From: Paragorgia papillata
Taxonomy: Eukaryota; Cnidaria; Anthozoa; Scleralcyonacea; Coralliidae
Reading direction: 5' to 3'
DNA: 64,000 nt
Assembly: GCA_035771165.1 (NCBI GenBank)
Contig: JAWNZC010000087.1
Span: 5,117,501-5,181,500, forward strand
Shown: positions 11,563 to 21,616 of the stretch, one piece after another
Numbering within the stretch: the first letter of the stretch is position 1
How the letters are laid out: each line of letters begins with the position of its first letter
Notes under the pieces: model-generated
The model's input: the letters and a program-made list of their open reading frames with translations, nothing else
The model's database searches: none
Told to the model about the DNA's origin: nothing
Program-made: the position numbers and the translations under genes

Positions 11563-11919
11563 ATGTCCTCATCAAGTTCAGACACGGAGAATGAAAGTTA
11601 CCAAACTGACGACTCTGATTGGAACTATATTCCCGGGCCGTATACAATCAACGACCCAACTGAAGTAGAGGGAACTGTGGGGGAAGCGACGGCAATGGAC
11701 GATCGTGAACCAGAGATTGGTCCATATGCTAATGAACCAGTTGCCGACGAGGAATGGCTGGCTGAATACAGCGAAAAAAAGAAAAGCTGTTGTGATGATC
11801 ACTGCAGTTCCAGCTTTTCGAGCTTCCACAAGGGGGTTATCTGTTTTGCAATAGTGACAGAATTTAAACAGCAAAAGCAACTGAGAGAGGAAAACGATGA
11901 ATTTCGGTTCCTGTCGTAG
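11563..11919 (+). CDS. Acidic N-terminal exon of a transposon-encoded protein
   Basis: ATG at 11563 opens MSSSSSDTENESYQTDDSDW followed by YIPGPYTINDPTE and GPYANEPVADEEWLAEY; stop at 11917-11919. The Ser/Asp/Glu-rich start and the EPVADEEWL motif resemble the N-terminus of cnidarian proteins carrying a P2X7-type cysteine-rich C-terminus, and a Ser-rich exon (61549) next to such a segment occurs in the second TTAA element of this window. The C-terminal 40 residues may be intron read-through. Likely the accessory protein of the Kolobok-like element; function unknown. Confidence 0.45.
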   Translation: MSSSSSDTENESYQTDDSDWNYIPGPYTINDPTEVEGTVGEATAMDDREPEIGPYANEPVADEEWLAEYSEKKKSCCDDHCSSSFSSFHKGVICFAIVTEFKQQKQLREENDEFRFLS

Positions 11920-12160
11920 ATTTGTATCCTTCACAGAAACCCTAAAATTTGTTTAAGAAAAAACAGGTAATGTTCCATACGAAAGCAAAGCTGCCAAGGA
12001 TACAATGGCATTGCTATTCTTAAAGTTTAACTATATACTATCTACCTAACTCTCGGTCAAACTTTTCTGGATTTTAGCCTGCATGGCTAGTGTACACAAT
12101 TCTACACGCTGAGGAAAAGCCTCCCAGACGGGGAAGGGTTAATATTCTCAATCTTTTCCC

Positions 12161-13453
12161 TTAATTGCGTTCCCTATTCTCATCCAAATCAATTTCCAAC
12201 TCAGATTCTGTCTCGATTTCGTACTCAAAATCCTCGTCTGCAGGTTCGTCGTCTACTTCGTATTCAGTGAAATCCTCCTCATCGGAAACCGTGTCGTGCT
12301 CCATGTTTACATCGTGTAGGGTTTCGCTTTCAGTTTTCTGTTCTCTGCAAATTTCCGTAATTATATCACACTGAACACCTAGAAATGTGGGAATTGAATT
12401 AGTTTTGGCTGTGCATGAATAAAGTTTATGATGTAAGCTCATTCACCAGCCGTATGAAAATGGTCCAAGGAAAAAAGTTGGTTATAAGATTAAATATTGA
12501 AATATTAGACGGGTTTTCCCTGCAGTGCGTGTATATTTCATGTCTAACTACCTTTAGTTCGTTTCACTTTGATCGTTGCATTGAATTTAGCTTTTAGCTT
12601 AATATATTTATTCCATAGATTTCTCCTTTCTCTCACTAAATAGGCGCATCCAACACAACCGTCTGTTTGTTTGGCTCAGAGCAAAGAAAAAATATCACAG
12701 ACACAGTGATCATGACAGTGTTATGATTACCTCTAATTAAATATCTAGCTGTGGCGCAACTTGCGCGTTTTAATGGTTAAACCTATAAACGTACTTTGTT
12801 TGTCAAAACTAGCAAAGGCCTCTCATCTTCTGTTGTGCCATTTCCTTCGAATTCCTCTTCAGAATCTTCTACTTTGTTCAACGGATGTGATGCATGATCA
12901 ATTACTATGGCGCTGTCGGTGAAGGTCACGCTCGAAGTCACGCTATCCTCAGTCGACATCATCATGGACTTGGACATATAGTTTCTTTCACAATCTATTA
13001 AAAATTGGATATTGGTTAAGTTGTAGTTACACCAAGAGGTTGACGAATGAATTTCGTCTCTTGTTAAAAAAGCAAAATGTACAAACATTTGATTTTCAAA
13101 GGTTACGCACTTACCTTTCTCTTCGCTCTAGCAGACAGAGGTTTTTCCTCAGCAGATATATATTTCGGAATTGCGACGACGCCAATTTCATCCGCAATCA
13201 ACCGAGGGATTTAACCAGAAATACCAAGTAACCTTTCTGTAAAGTATTCTTTCGGAAAGTGCACCTAACAAATGCTTGAGCTGGGAGTCGGATCCCATTT
13301 TGCTCGCTTGAGTCGTACAAAGTGGACCCACTGCTTTCGTCGTTTTTTCGCTTCTGGCCTCTCGTCTCCAGTGAATGGTATGAAATGCAATGCAATTCCC
13401 TGTTTTGCGCTGGGGACATTGGAACAGCCGCCAACAACACATCTATTTGGCAT
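12161..13453 (-). pseudogene. THAP-domain gene of the Kolobok-like element, one stop codon
   Basis: Three minus-strand exons join in phase: 13453-13225, 12994-12795 and 12370-12161. Exon 1 holds a THAP zinc finger from MPNRCVVGGCSN (C-x4-C) to SSSIC*VHF (C-x2-H), followed by PKEYFTERLL and a donor GTATTT; all four zinc ligands are present, but a TAG at 13265-13267 sits between the last Cys and His. Exon 2 (ATTGTGAAAG after acceptor TTTAATAG) and exon 3 (after TTCAG) encode very acidic sequence (DSEEEFEGNGTTEDE; ESELEIDLDENRERN) and end at TAA. THAP proteins bind DNA and serve as the DNA-binding part of Kolobok and P-type transposases. Transposase core sequence is missing. Confidence 0.65.
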
Positions 13454-14003
13454 TTTCAGATTGCGTGACTTATATTGCACTAAACCTTTGCGTACTATAT
13501 GCTAATACTTGCTATGTTGTTGTTTTTCTATTGAGGGAGTTACTATTGTGACGTCACAATGCACTGATTCGGTTCCAAGCTCTTTTCGCGGTTTTCAATT
13601 TCTTCGCCACAAAAAATCAACTATTTAAATAGCAATAACTCCGCGAAGAAAAGATCGAATTTAATTCTGTTTTCGGGTTTTAGTATCTATAGTTACCAAA
13701 GATTCTAAAAGTGCAAAGTCCCATTTGGTCGCATAGACACTTTAATAAATTAAAAAATCAATCATATTTCTCTAGACAATTTTAGGCTGCTCGGGCTCAA
13801 AGGATGAAAAGATTTTTTATGTGTAAGTGTAAAACAAGCCTGTATATTTTTGTTCGTTGAATGTTTGCATGGTGACAATTATAACATAAGTGATAATTTG
13901 TGGAAACACCACATTTATTGCTGAGCTTTCGACCTGTTGACTCAGGCCTTCATCAGAGCAAATACCAACCTAGTGTTGGCTCACATCATATAAGCAATTC
14001 CAC

Positions 14004-14080
14004 TTAACAACCAAAATCACGCAAGATGACAATGGCTTAGTAATTGTAGCATTGTGATCTTGCGTGATTTTGGTTGTTAA
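14004..14080. mobile_element. 77-bp palindromic MITE
   Basis: Ends TTAACAACCAAAATCACGCA and its inverse TGCGTGATTTTGGTTGTTAA pair over about 25 bp around a 27-bp loop. The terminal TTAA could be part of the element or its target duplication. Confidence 0.7.
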
Positions 14081-14192
14081 ACTCTTTTGCTGCCAGAGTC
14101 CTCTTCTTGACGAGTAAAATAGTCTGGTGTTAGACAGAGTAAAAATAATAATAAAATTCAACTTTGGTCGACTTTAGCGGTGAAAGAGTTAA
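14077..14192 (+). mobile_element. MITE, TTAACTCTTT family, copy 1
   Basis: Starts TTAAACTCTTTTGCTGCCAG and ends GGTGAAAGAGTTAA; inside are GACGAGTAAAATAGTCTGGT and GTCGACTTTAGC. Shares the terminal TTAA with the preceding palindrome. Confidence 0.7.
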
Positions 14193-14214
14193 CAAATCTC
14201 TCTACCTGTCCCAA

Positions 14215-14354
14215 TTATCTCTTTCACTGCTAAAGTCGACCAAAGTTTACTTTGATTATTTTACTCTGTCTAACACCAGACTATTTTAATCTGTCTAACG
14301 CCACATGATTTTACTCGTCAAGCTAGGGGAGAACTCTAGCAGCAAAAGAGTTAA
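14215..14354 (-). mobile_element. MITE, TTAACTCTTT family, copy 2 (inverted)
   Basis: Same family in opposite orientation: begins TTATCTCTTTCACTGCTAAA and ends AGCAAAAGAGTTAA. Longer than the other copies by an extra TCTGTCTAACGCC segment. Flanked on both sides by a related spacer, CTCTACCTGYCCCAATTA. Confidence 0.7.
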
Positions 14355-14381
14355 CAAAACCTATATCTCTACCTGCCCCAA

Positions 14382-14492
14382 TTAACTCTTTCGCTGTCAG
14401 AGTTCTCCCCTTGACGAATAACATCATCTGGTGTTAGACAGAGTAAAATAATAAAAGTCAACTTTGGTCGACTTTAGCAGTGAAAGAGTTAA
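14382..14492 (+). mobile_element. MITE, TTAACTCTTT family, copy 3
   Basis: Begins TTAACTCTTTCGCTGTCAGA and ends CAGTGAAAGAGTTAA. Together with copies 1 and 2 this makes a cluster of alternating orientation that can form large hairpins. Confidence 0.7.
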
Positions 14493-14587
14493 GTTGAATC
14501 GTTTATAAGACGTGAGCCAACACTAGGTTGGCATTTGCTCTGATGATGGTAGAGAGGATGCTGTTTTGAACAACATCTTTTCCTATT

Positions 14588-14712
14588 ATGTTGATCTTCA
14601 GTAAATATAGTGCCATACCGTCATACTATCATACCATGACACAATATGTTGATATTCAGTATAATGCCATACCGCTATACTATCATACCATGACAAAATA
14701 TGTTGATATTCA
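14588..14712 (+). repeat. Two-copy tandem repeat, about 57 bp
   Basis: TATGTTGATATTCAG followed by GTGCCATACCGTCATACTAT and CATACCATGACA occurs twice, with a third partial start at 14698. No coding content. Confidence 0.7.
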
Positions 14713-17700
14713 GGAAAGATAGTAAGTACTACGTATCCTAACAGTACAGTTTATAAATTAATATTTAAAAAAGAATGTTTAAAAATCATTAGAAAACCAT
14801 TTCACGTTATTTTTGCTATTTTCGCCCGCCCCCGTAGTCCGCTTTTTTTCACCAAAGCTTTTGTTGGGGAGTTTATTATATCGTTACCACTCAGTCTCTG
14901 GTGTGCTCTGCGGACAAAAGTAATTATGTAGAAACAGATTATGAACTACATGTATCTCTCTAAATATTTCAATGTTTTGTAACACAGAGAGTTAGAACAC
15001 CACCAGACAGATTAAAAACTTGTCAACAATCTACACTAAGACATATATCGTAGAGAATTCAACATTATTGCGTGGGAACCTCGCCCAAAGTAGGAACTAC
15101 GTCATTGTCATATTTTGTGACAACAAAACCTAAAAATAACTGCATGCAAGAAGAAACACAATTTCTACTATACTTAATCCAATTATTATCGCTACGTCAA
15201 TGCAGCACGCAGTCTCAGAACGCCTGGTTATGCTCAGGGCCCTTGCTTAGCAGTCTATGTTGATATATCAACAGGGGCAGCACGCAATCCATAAACCGGT
15301 TACGCTAATGTCACTCTTCCTTTTTGTCCCAAAAACTGAAATGAAATACGGTGATACAAAATGAAATACACACATAGCTAGCTGTAGGTATGTAACATCT
15401 TACATAGTGATTCTATACCACAATTGAATCAAATTGTGTATTTGTTATTGCTACAGTGTGAAAAACTCTAAAGACTCACGAACAGGACTGTTTCTTTTTA
15501 AAACATGTCAAAACAAACTGCTTTTACCACACCGACACTTTCGTGCTTCGTCATGGCTCAGGGAGCGCGCCTAAATGTTTCTGCATTACCACAGAGCCTG
15601 ATAAGAACATCACAACGTATGCTGCCAAAAACGTGATTTGAGGTCTTAAGATTTTGTTTTAAAGTGCCCTCGTGCATGCAAAAGTACAAAGAACGCCATC
15701 TCAAATGCCGTAAATTAAAATATTGTTGGCGGTTGGGGGCATGCCCACATGCATGCCCAGGATCCCTAGTGTCATCACTTTGGCCTAAATTGTCCGGAAA
15801 TAATTTTTGTAGTGGGAAACACTGGTGACTTTCTCCGATATAATACACATAATGAGAATTTGCGTTATCCAAATCAACTTCTTTTGACTTTTAACGAAAG
15901 AAAGACAGAAGTCATGCTTGTTGGTACTCATACTTATGAATTTCTCCATATAGCGATATTTCTAAAATATTTTAAGACACGATTTCTGTTTGTGATCGTT
16001 CGTCGCCTTCGGCTTCATTTCTGGCGATTGACGGCAATAAATATGAAATATCCAGCAAATGTCGTAAATCAACGTAGTTTTTTTTAAATATATCTGATTT
16101 ACCGCTCGAGTTTAACTTTACAAGACTTGCAATAATTTTCTAAGTTTAAGAACCGAATCAAGTTCAAATTATCCACGTGACCAAAGATTCTTGGAGTATT
16201 TCGGAATCACGTGACCAGCCTTTGCCATTTTGAAAGCAGAAAAGGCCCTGGGTACGAGGTTGGACGTAGCCAGCAAACTGGGCGTTAAGAGGCAGAGAAA
16301 CGAGTTGAAAGAGCGCCTGCAACTATCACTTCATTTTTCTGATTTATACGCACGGAGCGAACGCAAAATAACCATTAGTTAAGCTCGTAGCCTTCTTGTA
16401 GCCTACGTAGCCTATCTAGCCTGCTCGTAGCCTTCTTGCAACTTCGGCCGGCTAACGGGTCTCTATATTTCGAAGTTTGAAAAGACTCAGTAGCGTGCGT
16501 ATCATAACACACAAGCATGGCGCATATTTTCCGTTAACTGAAGCTTGTTCGATTTTTGGGCAACACTTCCAGCTTTCTTACTTCATTCCACACATATTTA
16601 TTTCCATGGATAAAAAGAACATATTCGAAACACTGTTTTTTTGAAATTTTGTTGTATTCCAAGCGATGTGTTTTGAGAAATTAGCTTTCGAAATGTTAAA
16701 TAAACTTGCGAACGCGGAATCAGGCTATAATTTAGGATGTGGTAGTTCGTTCTATAGTATGAATTCCCGCTGAAAGGATCATGCCGTAATTGCAATTGCT
16801 GTTTTGACCGTTTTGTTGATGCTGCGGTTGAGCCATTCCAATTCTCTATTCGCACATGGATAGCGAAGGGTTATTCTTGTGTACTTGATGCCGAATTCTG
16901 TCTAAGGTTAGCAAACTTGGTTGAAGTTCTAAAATTGCTTATGTCAGTTGCATGCGGCTTCGTTCGAAATAGCCGAACACAATGTCCATTTTGCGGCCGA
17001 GGAAAATATTTCAGCGTGACACGTAAACAGCCCCTTTGGCTTCGTTTACCCCAAAAATATTATTAATGTGCTGTGTTGCCGTTGGCATTCAGCGCGTGGA
17101 AATACAAGTGGAAAAATTTGATGAAGGTTGGTGTACTCACAAATATCAAAATGAGAATGCAGCATTTTTAAATGTGCCAAAGTGTTGAGCAGCCAAAATA
17201 TTAAATAAGACGTGCCAAGCAAAAGGTAGCAGAATCTTCATTGTTTATATAAATGTTGCATGGGTTTAGTTTTGTTTTGTTTGCGAACTTTTATGTTTAA
17301 CGTCCGATTGAGAAACCAAACACACAATCAGCTTCATGTAATTCCGATATTTGGTAAGTACTGTAATAGAGTTCGGTGCACGCCAATGTTCTTGAGTCAT
17401 GCAGTGTGGAATTCTTGCAAAATCTGACGTGTTTCAGTATTATTCTACATCCTCGTTCCCAGGACGTCCTCAGTGCACTGGCAAATCGGATGCCCTAGGA
17501 TATTGAGTCATTGACTACATCGCATCGCCCTGGGTGCGAGCATGGATAACAAATGAGATACACTGATCAGCTATTTCAAGAAAAGTTTCTTTATTATGAC
17601 GTCCGAAAGGTTTGGTGTTTACTGTTCTTCCCACTGGACAAAATAGCACAATTCCGCTTACCGAAATGCAATTCAAAGGTACAGTAGGTTGTTCACGAAC

Positions 17701-18390
17701 ATAATTTGGCGTCGCCGACGAATGAGTCACCGAGTCACGCTATGTCTAAAATCATTCGATTTTGAGAGTTAAATGATGAAACTCATCGCAATTCCAAGTC
17801 GCTTTAGGAATCCTACTTTGTTGGCTTATTCGTAGACTTTTTCGTTGTTATCTGAGCGACAATCTTCACTCTACTCAGAGCGTTGTTTGATAGTTGAAAA
17901 TATATTTGCCCAGCCAATCACACACTTCGATCGTTTTCATCTGACCAAGCTTGTAGAGGAAAATCGGAAAATTTTTTGACACGTAAACAGGCTAAACGCC
18001 TTTTCGATGCCGATGCGACGATTTTTGGTCAAGTTTATAAGTTATAACGAACAGGGGCGGGGATCCAGGAATTTTTCAGAGTACGTCAAAACCTGGAAAT
18101 ATTATTTCTAGGCGGGTCCGGAGGCATGCCCCACCGGAAAAGTTTTAAAATTTGGTTCCCTGAAATGACATTTCCTGCATTCTGACAAGACTATTTAGCA
18201 AAATCTTATAGTTTTTACTTGTGTTTTTTATGCAACGTTTTATGATTTTTTAAGCATGATTTTTTGCTTTTGCATTTTTTTTATCATTATTGGAGACAAT
18301 TTTTTAGGACTGTTTTGCTCCATGTCAGAGCTCATCAGCATGCCTACGAATCACTATTGTACAGTGAATCCGACATGGACAACCAAGGCT
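14713..18390. other. Gene-poor interval with one transposon end
   Basis: No ORF here shows a domain. At about 16208-16262 the sequence CACGTGACCAGCC ... GGCCCTGGGTACGAGGTTGG matches the right terminus of the CGTACCC-family elements found at 42.6, 45.9 and 52.6 kb; no left partner was found. At 18045-18180, GGGGCGGGGATCCAGGAATT ... CCCTGAAATGACATTTCCTG resembles the ends of dispersed repeats at 23.7 and 38.4 kb. Confidence 0.5.
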
Positions 18391-18439
18391 CCAAAATATT
18401 TTGTAAGGTCAATTGCAGCCACTTGCTGCAATTCCTTAG

Positions 18440-18790
18440 CTGCCAAGCTGGCTGGTTTTGAGGCACCAGTTAATCGCCTTAACACATAACTCTATCCAGC
18501 CAGACACTGTCGGATTAGAAGAAGCATTATGAATAGACCATATAGGACATTTCATGGGCATAGAGGAGCTTATCTCTCTACATCATCCTAGTCATCTTAA
18601 TCCTTAACTACCTAATACTTTAACCCTTATTTACCCTGAGTTGTCTGGTTTTGAGGCACCAGATACTCACCATAATACCTCTATCGAGCCAAACACTGTC
18701 TGATTAGAAGAAGTTTTAGTATCAATAGACCACATGGGACATTTCATGCACATAAAGAAGCTCACCTCTCTACATCATCCTAAGTCATTC
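18440..18790 (+). repeat. Two-copy imperfect tandem repeat, about 194 bp
   Basis: CTGGTTTTGAGGCACCAG at 18450 and 18644 begin units that share CACTGTC...GATTAGAAGAAG, GACATTTCATG and CTCTCTACATCATCCTA. A pyrimidine tract follows. Function unknown. Confidence 0.6.
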
Positions 18791-19074
18791 TCGTACTAAC
18801 AAGAAACTACCAAGTACTTTTTTTTCTCTTTTCCCCAGAAATATATATACTGTATATATATATATATATACTTTATTTCTTCACAAGATAATGTACATGG
18901 TGCAAATAGATATGAAAGAAGAAAATAATAATTTACAGTGATGGGAAATCTACAAGAAAGCAAAATTTGCTTGTTTGGCGTAGATTACTTTTATAGGAAA
19001 TAGAACTACAACATACATTAATAATTAACAAACTATGGACAATATATACCCCCTCAAGCCCATTACACAACACT

Positions 19075-19197
19075 TAAATTATCGATGTTGCATAATAAGC
19101 CCAAGAAGGTATTTACTGTCATATTAACTTAATATAACATTGTTGGTATAGCCTATAAAATTGCCTTGTTTAAAGTACATTTACTATTTCACATATA

Positions 19198-19200
<3 letters not shown>
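19075..19200 (+). repeat. 126-bp direct repeat flanking the Penelope/ribozyme cluster, left
   Basis: TAAATTATCGATGTTGCATA through TTTCACATATACTG, nearly identical to 21715-21840. The two copies bracket a 2.5-kb block of ribozyme repeats and Penelope-like DNA and both run into TA tracts. Confidence 0.85.

Positions 19201-19286
<86 letters not shown>
19201..19286. repeat. (TA)n microsatellite
   Basis: About 43 uninterrupted TA dinucleotides. It immediately precedes a hammerhead-bearing repeat; Tyr-Ile ORFs through it are meaningless. Confidence 0.95.
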
Positions 19287-19289
<3 letters not shown>

Positions 19290-19556
19290 GCTCCTTCACT
19301 TTGGTGTTGTTGAGCACTCTGTGAAGTTGCCGTGGGTACCTATTAGCGATAATGCAACGCTCACTACCCTTGTGGAAGTTTGAGCACTCTGGGCCCATGC
19401 GCACTTCACGCTATCTGAATGTATTTCACCGATGCTGTCCCACATGCGGTTGTCACCGACGATCGCATGTGTATAAGTAATTGATGAAATTCATTCAGAT
19501 TGTTCCAAGCTACACTGATGAGCTGTTGTACAGCGAAACACCGTGTCTGTAGATTG

Positions 19557-19560
<4 letters not shown>
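19287..19560 (+). mobile_element. Retrozyme-like repeat ending in a hammerhead ribozyme
   Basis: A noncoding unit of about 270 bp, from GTACGCTCCTTCAC to the ribozyme, with TA tracts directly on both sides. TTGAGCACTCTGTGAAG and TTTGAGCACTCTGGGCCC are internal. A diverged unit of the same family lies at 26688-26932. Type I hammerheads in short noncoding repeats are known from metazoan retrozymes, which depend on other retroelements to move; the retrozyme assignment is inference from size, ribozyme type and lack of coding. Confidence 0.65.
19502..19559 (+). ncRNA. Type I hammerhead ribozyme
   Basis: All conserved elements are present in order. Stem I: outer GTTC/GAAC and inner CTACA/TGTAG separated by an asymmetric internal loop (CAAG versus ATT). 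Core CTGATGA at 19515-19521. Stem II: GCTG/CAGC with loop TTGTA. Core GAAA at 19535-19538. Stem III is very short (three or four pairs, ACA(C)/(G)TGT), and the cleavage triplet is GTC. The short stem III is typical of retroelement hammerheads thought to cleave best as dimers. The whole motif is 58 nt and is followed at once by (TA)n. Self-cleavage is predicted, not shown. Confidence 0.85.

Positions 19561-19644
<84 letters not shown>
19561..19644. repeat. (TA)n microsatellite
   Basis: About 42 TA units directly after the hammerhead motif, followed by a diverged Penelope-like end (GTTGTTCGCGAAATGTCGAA and AGTGCTCAATACC). Confidence 0.95.
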
Positions 19645-19648
<4 letters not shown>

Positions 19649-19721
19649 ACAAACAAAGTGTTGTTCGCGAAATGTCGAAAAGTGCTCAATACCGTAAAGA
19701 TAGATCGAATATACTATAAGT

Positions 19722-20062
19722 GGGCTTACCTCAAGTGAGTTTTGGTTCACGAAATGTTAGAGAGTGCTCAATACCATATATAGATAGAGCAAAATACAAA
19801 GCATGAAGTATAGTTACCTTAAAGTCTTCGCTACCAGAGGTTTCACCCTAAACGGGATTATCAGGCGACTGAAAAATATCGGTTAGTGGGCTGCTTAAAT
19901 GCGTTGGTTATTTCGACGCCCACACCCACGCCCCAACCAACGCATTTAAGCAGCCCACTAACCGATATTTTTCAGTCGCCTGATGATCCCGTTTAGGGTG
20001 AAACCTCTGGTAGCGAAGACTTTAAGGTAACTATACTTCATGCTTTGTATATATATATATAT
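19722..20062. mobile_element. Penelope-like element termini as a large palindrome
   Basis: Starts with the terminal signature AAGTGAGTTTTGGTTCACGA / AGAGAGTGCTCAATACC. Arms of about 125 bp then face each other: TATAGTTACCTTAAAGTCTT...GGCGACTGAAAAATATCGG (19811-19882) and its inverse (about 19964-20035), around GCTTAAATGCGTTGGTT and its inverse. The same terminal sequence adjoins the GIY-YIG ORF at 20957, tying the palindrome to Penelope-like elements. It ends at a TA tract (20049-20066). Confidence 0.75.
19974..20024 (+). ncRNA. Hammerhead-like motif in Penelope terminal repeat
   Basis: Core CTGATGA (19980-19986), stem II CCC/GGG around GTTTA with a T-T closing mismatch, core GAAA (20000-20003), stem III ACC/GGT with loop TCT, and cleavage triplet GTA; stem I is TCGC/GCGA. 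The opposite arm of the palindrome carries the same motif on the minus strand (19831-19866) but with CTGATAA, changing the catalytic G8. Hammerheads in terminal repeats of Penelope-like elements are established; the weak stems make activity uncertain. Confidence 0.6.
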
Positions 20063-20164
20063 ATATACACAGTATAATGATGAAATAGTATATAAACCTA
20101 ATTGCTGCTTTTTTTAATAAATGAATTTTTACCATTTTTTAAAATTTGCATTCTGTTGCTATAG

Positions 20165-20335
20165 ATCGTTTTCATCTGACGTCACGGCGGCCATATTGGT
20201 GTACCGAAACAATGAAATGGCGGCCATATTGGTGTACCATCTTTATCCTGCGGGAATTTAGCTCTATTCTTATTAAAAAATTTCGTATTATTTCACTACC
20301 CCAATGGGGCCACCGATCACGTGAGTGAAAACGAT
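20165..20335. mobile_element. MITE, ATCGTTTTCA termini
   Basis: Begins ATCGTTTTCATCTGACGTCA and ends CACGTGAGTGAAAACGAT, an imperfect inverted pair. A GGCGGCCATATTGGTGTACC segment is tandemly repeated twice inside. Confidence 0.65.
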
Positions 20336-20765
20336 CCATTGATCTAAAATTGTTCCAAACTTTCGGCTACAGTAAGATTATTTAATTATAATTACTGACC
20401 CTTATCAAATTCCATTGTTCTCTGTCTGCATAATATCAACGATTTTAGCCGGATGGGGGTTTATTCAAACGCTCTGAGGAAAACACGGACGGTCCTTTTT
20501 GTTAGCAGGGAAATTATCAGGGGTAATTCTAAACGAACTAAACTAGCACACTGCAATATTAAAAATATTGCAGCTAGCATACTGACTATGAATATTCAAT
20601 AGAGGGTAAAATAATTTTTTCTCGTGCACCATTATTAAGTGACAATTGATGTTTAAAATGCTTGATTTCACCAATAGTATGATAGCTAAATTAAGTAATT
20701 GCATCAAAAATAAACAACAAAACAAGGAAATTTCACACAATTTAATCAACACAACTTATTTCACA

Positions 20766-20769
<4 letters not shown>

Positions 20770-20812
<43 letters not shown>
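20770..20812. repeat. (TA)n microsatellite
   Basis: About 21 TA units abutting a Penelope terminal repeat (CATCCCGTTTAGGGTGAAAC). Confidence 0.9.
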
Positions 20813-20816
<4 letters not shown>

Positions 20817-20935
20817 CCGTTTAGGGTGAAACCTCTGGTAGCGAAGACTTTAAGGTAAAACTATACTTCATACTTTGTATACATATATATATATATATAT
20901 ATACAAAGTATAAAGTATAGTTTTACCTTAAAGTC

Positions 20936-20982
20936 TTCGCTACCAGAGGTTTCACCCTAAACGGGATCATCAGGCGACTTAA
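20936..20982 (-). ncRNA. Hammerhead-like motif overlapping the Penelope ORF end
   Basis: Minus-strand core CTGATGA (complement of 20968-20974), stem II CCC/GGG, GAAA (complement of 20950-20953), then ACC-TCT-GGTA. Identical in core to the 19974 copy. It lies at the 3' end of the endonuclease ORF, the position expected for a terminal-repeat ribozyme. Confidence 0.6.
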
Positions 20983-21616
20983 AAATATCGGTTAGTGGGC
21001 TGCTTAAATGCGTTAGTTGGGGCGTGGGTGTGGGCGTCGAAACGTCCGGCGCATTCCTTTGGAGCGTGGGTGTGGGCGTCGAAACGTTGCGCGCATTCCT
21101 TTGATTGTTTAGGTTGTTGATCCGAAATCTGTTTTTGTGCCGACAGGTCGAAACTATTTCTGATCTTTTGTTCAGTAAAAGTTGTTTGTCTGCCTTCATG
21201 ATGAAAAGTTTTTCGTCCAAACATAAATTGCATCTTTTTGATCCTCCCGTGTAAGAAATTGAGTGTTTTAGTATAGACCAGGTTATGTCGAAACTTTGTT
21301 TTTTTTCTTTTAGATTCCAAATGTATTTCGAAAGTTCCGTCTCATTTGAATACTTTTTATTCTGGAAAGATTTAGTATGGTTACGATATCGCTCTTTAAA
21401 TGTACTTGCTGTCATGCCAATGTATTGCTTAGTGATGTTCGTGTTGCTTATGGAAATAGATGCCTTGTATAATATGTTGTTTGTCATGCATTGCCCACGT
21501 AGGGGGCAATTGTCCTTAATCCTGCAATTGCAACTGCTTGTAACTATGCTTAGTGGCTTGCTTTTCCTGATTGTGCGTGAATTATGTTTCGTGATAATAG
21601 ACTTGACGTTGTTCAT
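20957..21616 (-). CDS. GIY-YIG endonuclease domain of a Penelope-like element
   Basis: An uninterrupted 219-residue ORF. It has the Penelope-type cysteine cluster (C29, C31, C37, C43), then ILY at 48-50 and YIG at 65-67, the GIY-YIG equivalents, followed by FKERYRNHTKSF with Arg76 and His80, LSKYIW, and KRCNLCLDEKLFIM and LLNKRSEI, where the catalytic Glu and late Asn lie. The tail has two near-identical repeats (NVSTPTPT...). In intact elements this domain follows a reverse transcriptase and nicks target DNA. Here the ORF starts within the domain's upstream linker, with no reverse transcriptase to its 5' side. Its last codons overlap the hammerhead-like motif. Confidence 0.85.
   Translation of the reverse strand: MNNVKSIITKHNSRTIRKSKPLSIVTSSCNCRIKDNCPLRGQCMTNNILYKASISISNTNITKQYIGMTASTFKERYRNHTKSFQNKKYSNETELSKYIWNLKEKKQSFDITWSILKHSISYTGGSKRCNLCLDEKLFIMKADKQLLLNKRSEIVSTCRHKNRFRINNLNNQRNARNVSTPTPTLQRNAPDVSTPTPTPQLTHLSSPLTDIFKSPDDPV

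Larger units (their letters stand above)
11275..13741. mobile_element. Kolobok-like DNA transposon, TTAA target duplication
   Basis: The element begins AGTGTCTATACAACCAAATG and ends with the inverted form (CATTTGGTCGCATAGACACT), giving TIRs of about 26 bp with 3 mismatches. TTAA lies immediately outside on both sides (11271-11274 and 13742-13745). TTAA duplication plus a THAP-domain gene inside is characteristic of the Kolobok superfamily; piggyBac also uses TTAA but has no THAP. At 2467 bp it is short for an autonomous element and I see no transposase catalytic core, so it is probably a deletion derivative. Confidence 0.75.
13895..14547. repeat. Outer inverted repeat enclosing nested MITEs
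   Basis: TTTGCTC... on both sides: ACCTAGTGTTGGCTCAC near 13970-13985 and its inverse GTGAGCCAACACTAGGT at about 14513-14529. The left arm continues into CTGATGA-A-GGCCTG...CAGGTC-GAAA (minus strand, 13926-13962), a hammerhead-like core also seen in Penelope-like debris of this window. Four small inverted-repeat elements are inserted between the arms. Short ORFs are incidental. Confidence 0.65.

Noticed and set aside
14530..14560. Hammerhead core CTGATGATGG on the plus strand
   Set aside because: No stem II or GAAA follows at the right distance.
15558..15872. 104-residue minus-strand ORF
   Set aside because: No domain, no splice or start context; composition looks noncoding.
18304..18350. 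Minus-strand CTGATGAG with a GCTC/GAGC stem and AAAAC
   Set aside because: GAAA is altered and no stem I or stem III could be formed; probably chance or an old remnant.
19189..19750. Tyr-Ile repeat ORFs
   Set aside because: Translations of (TA)n microsatellites.
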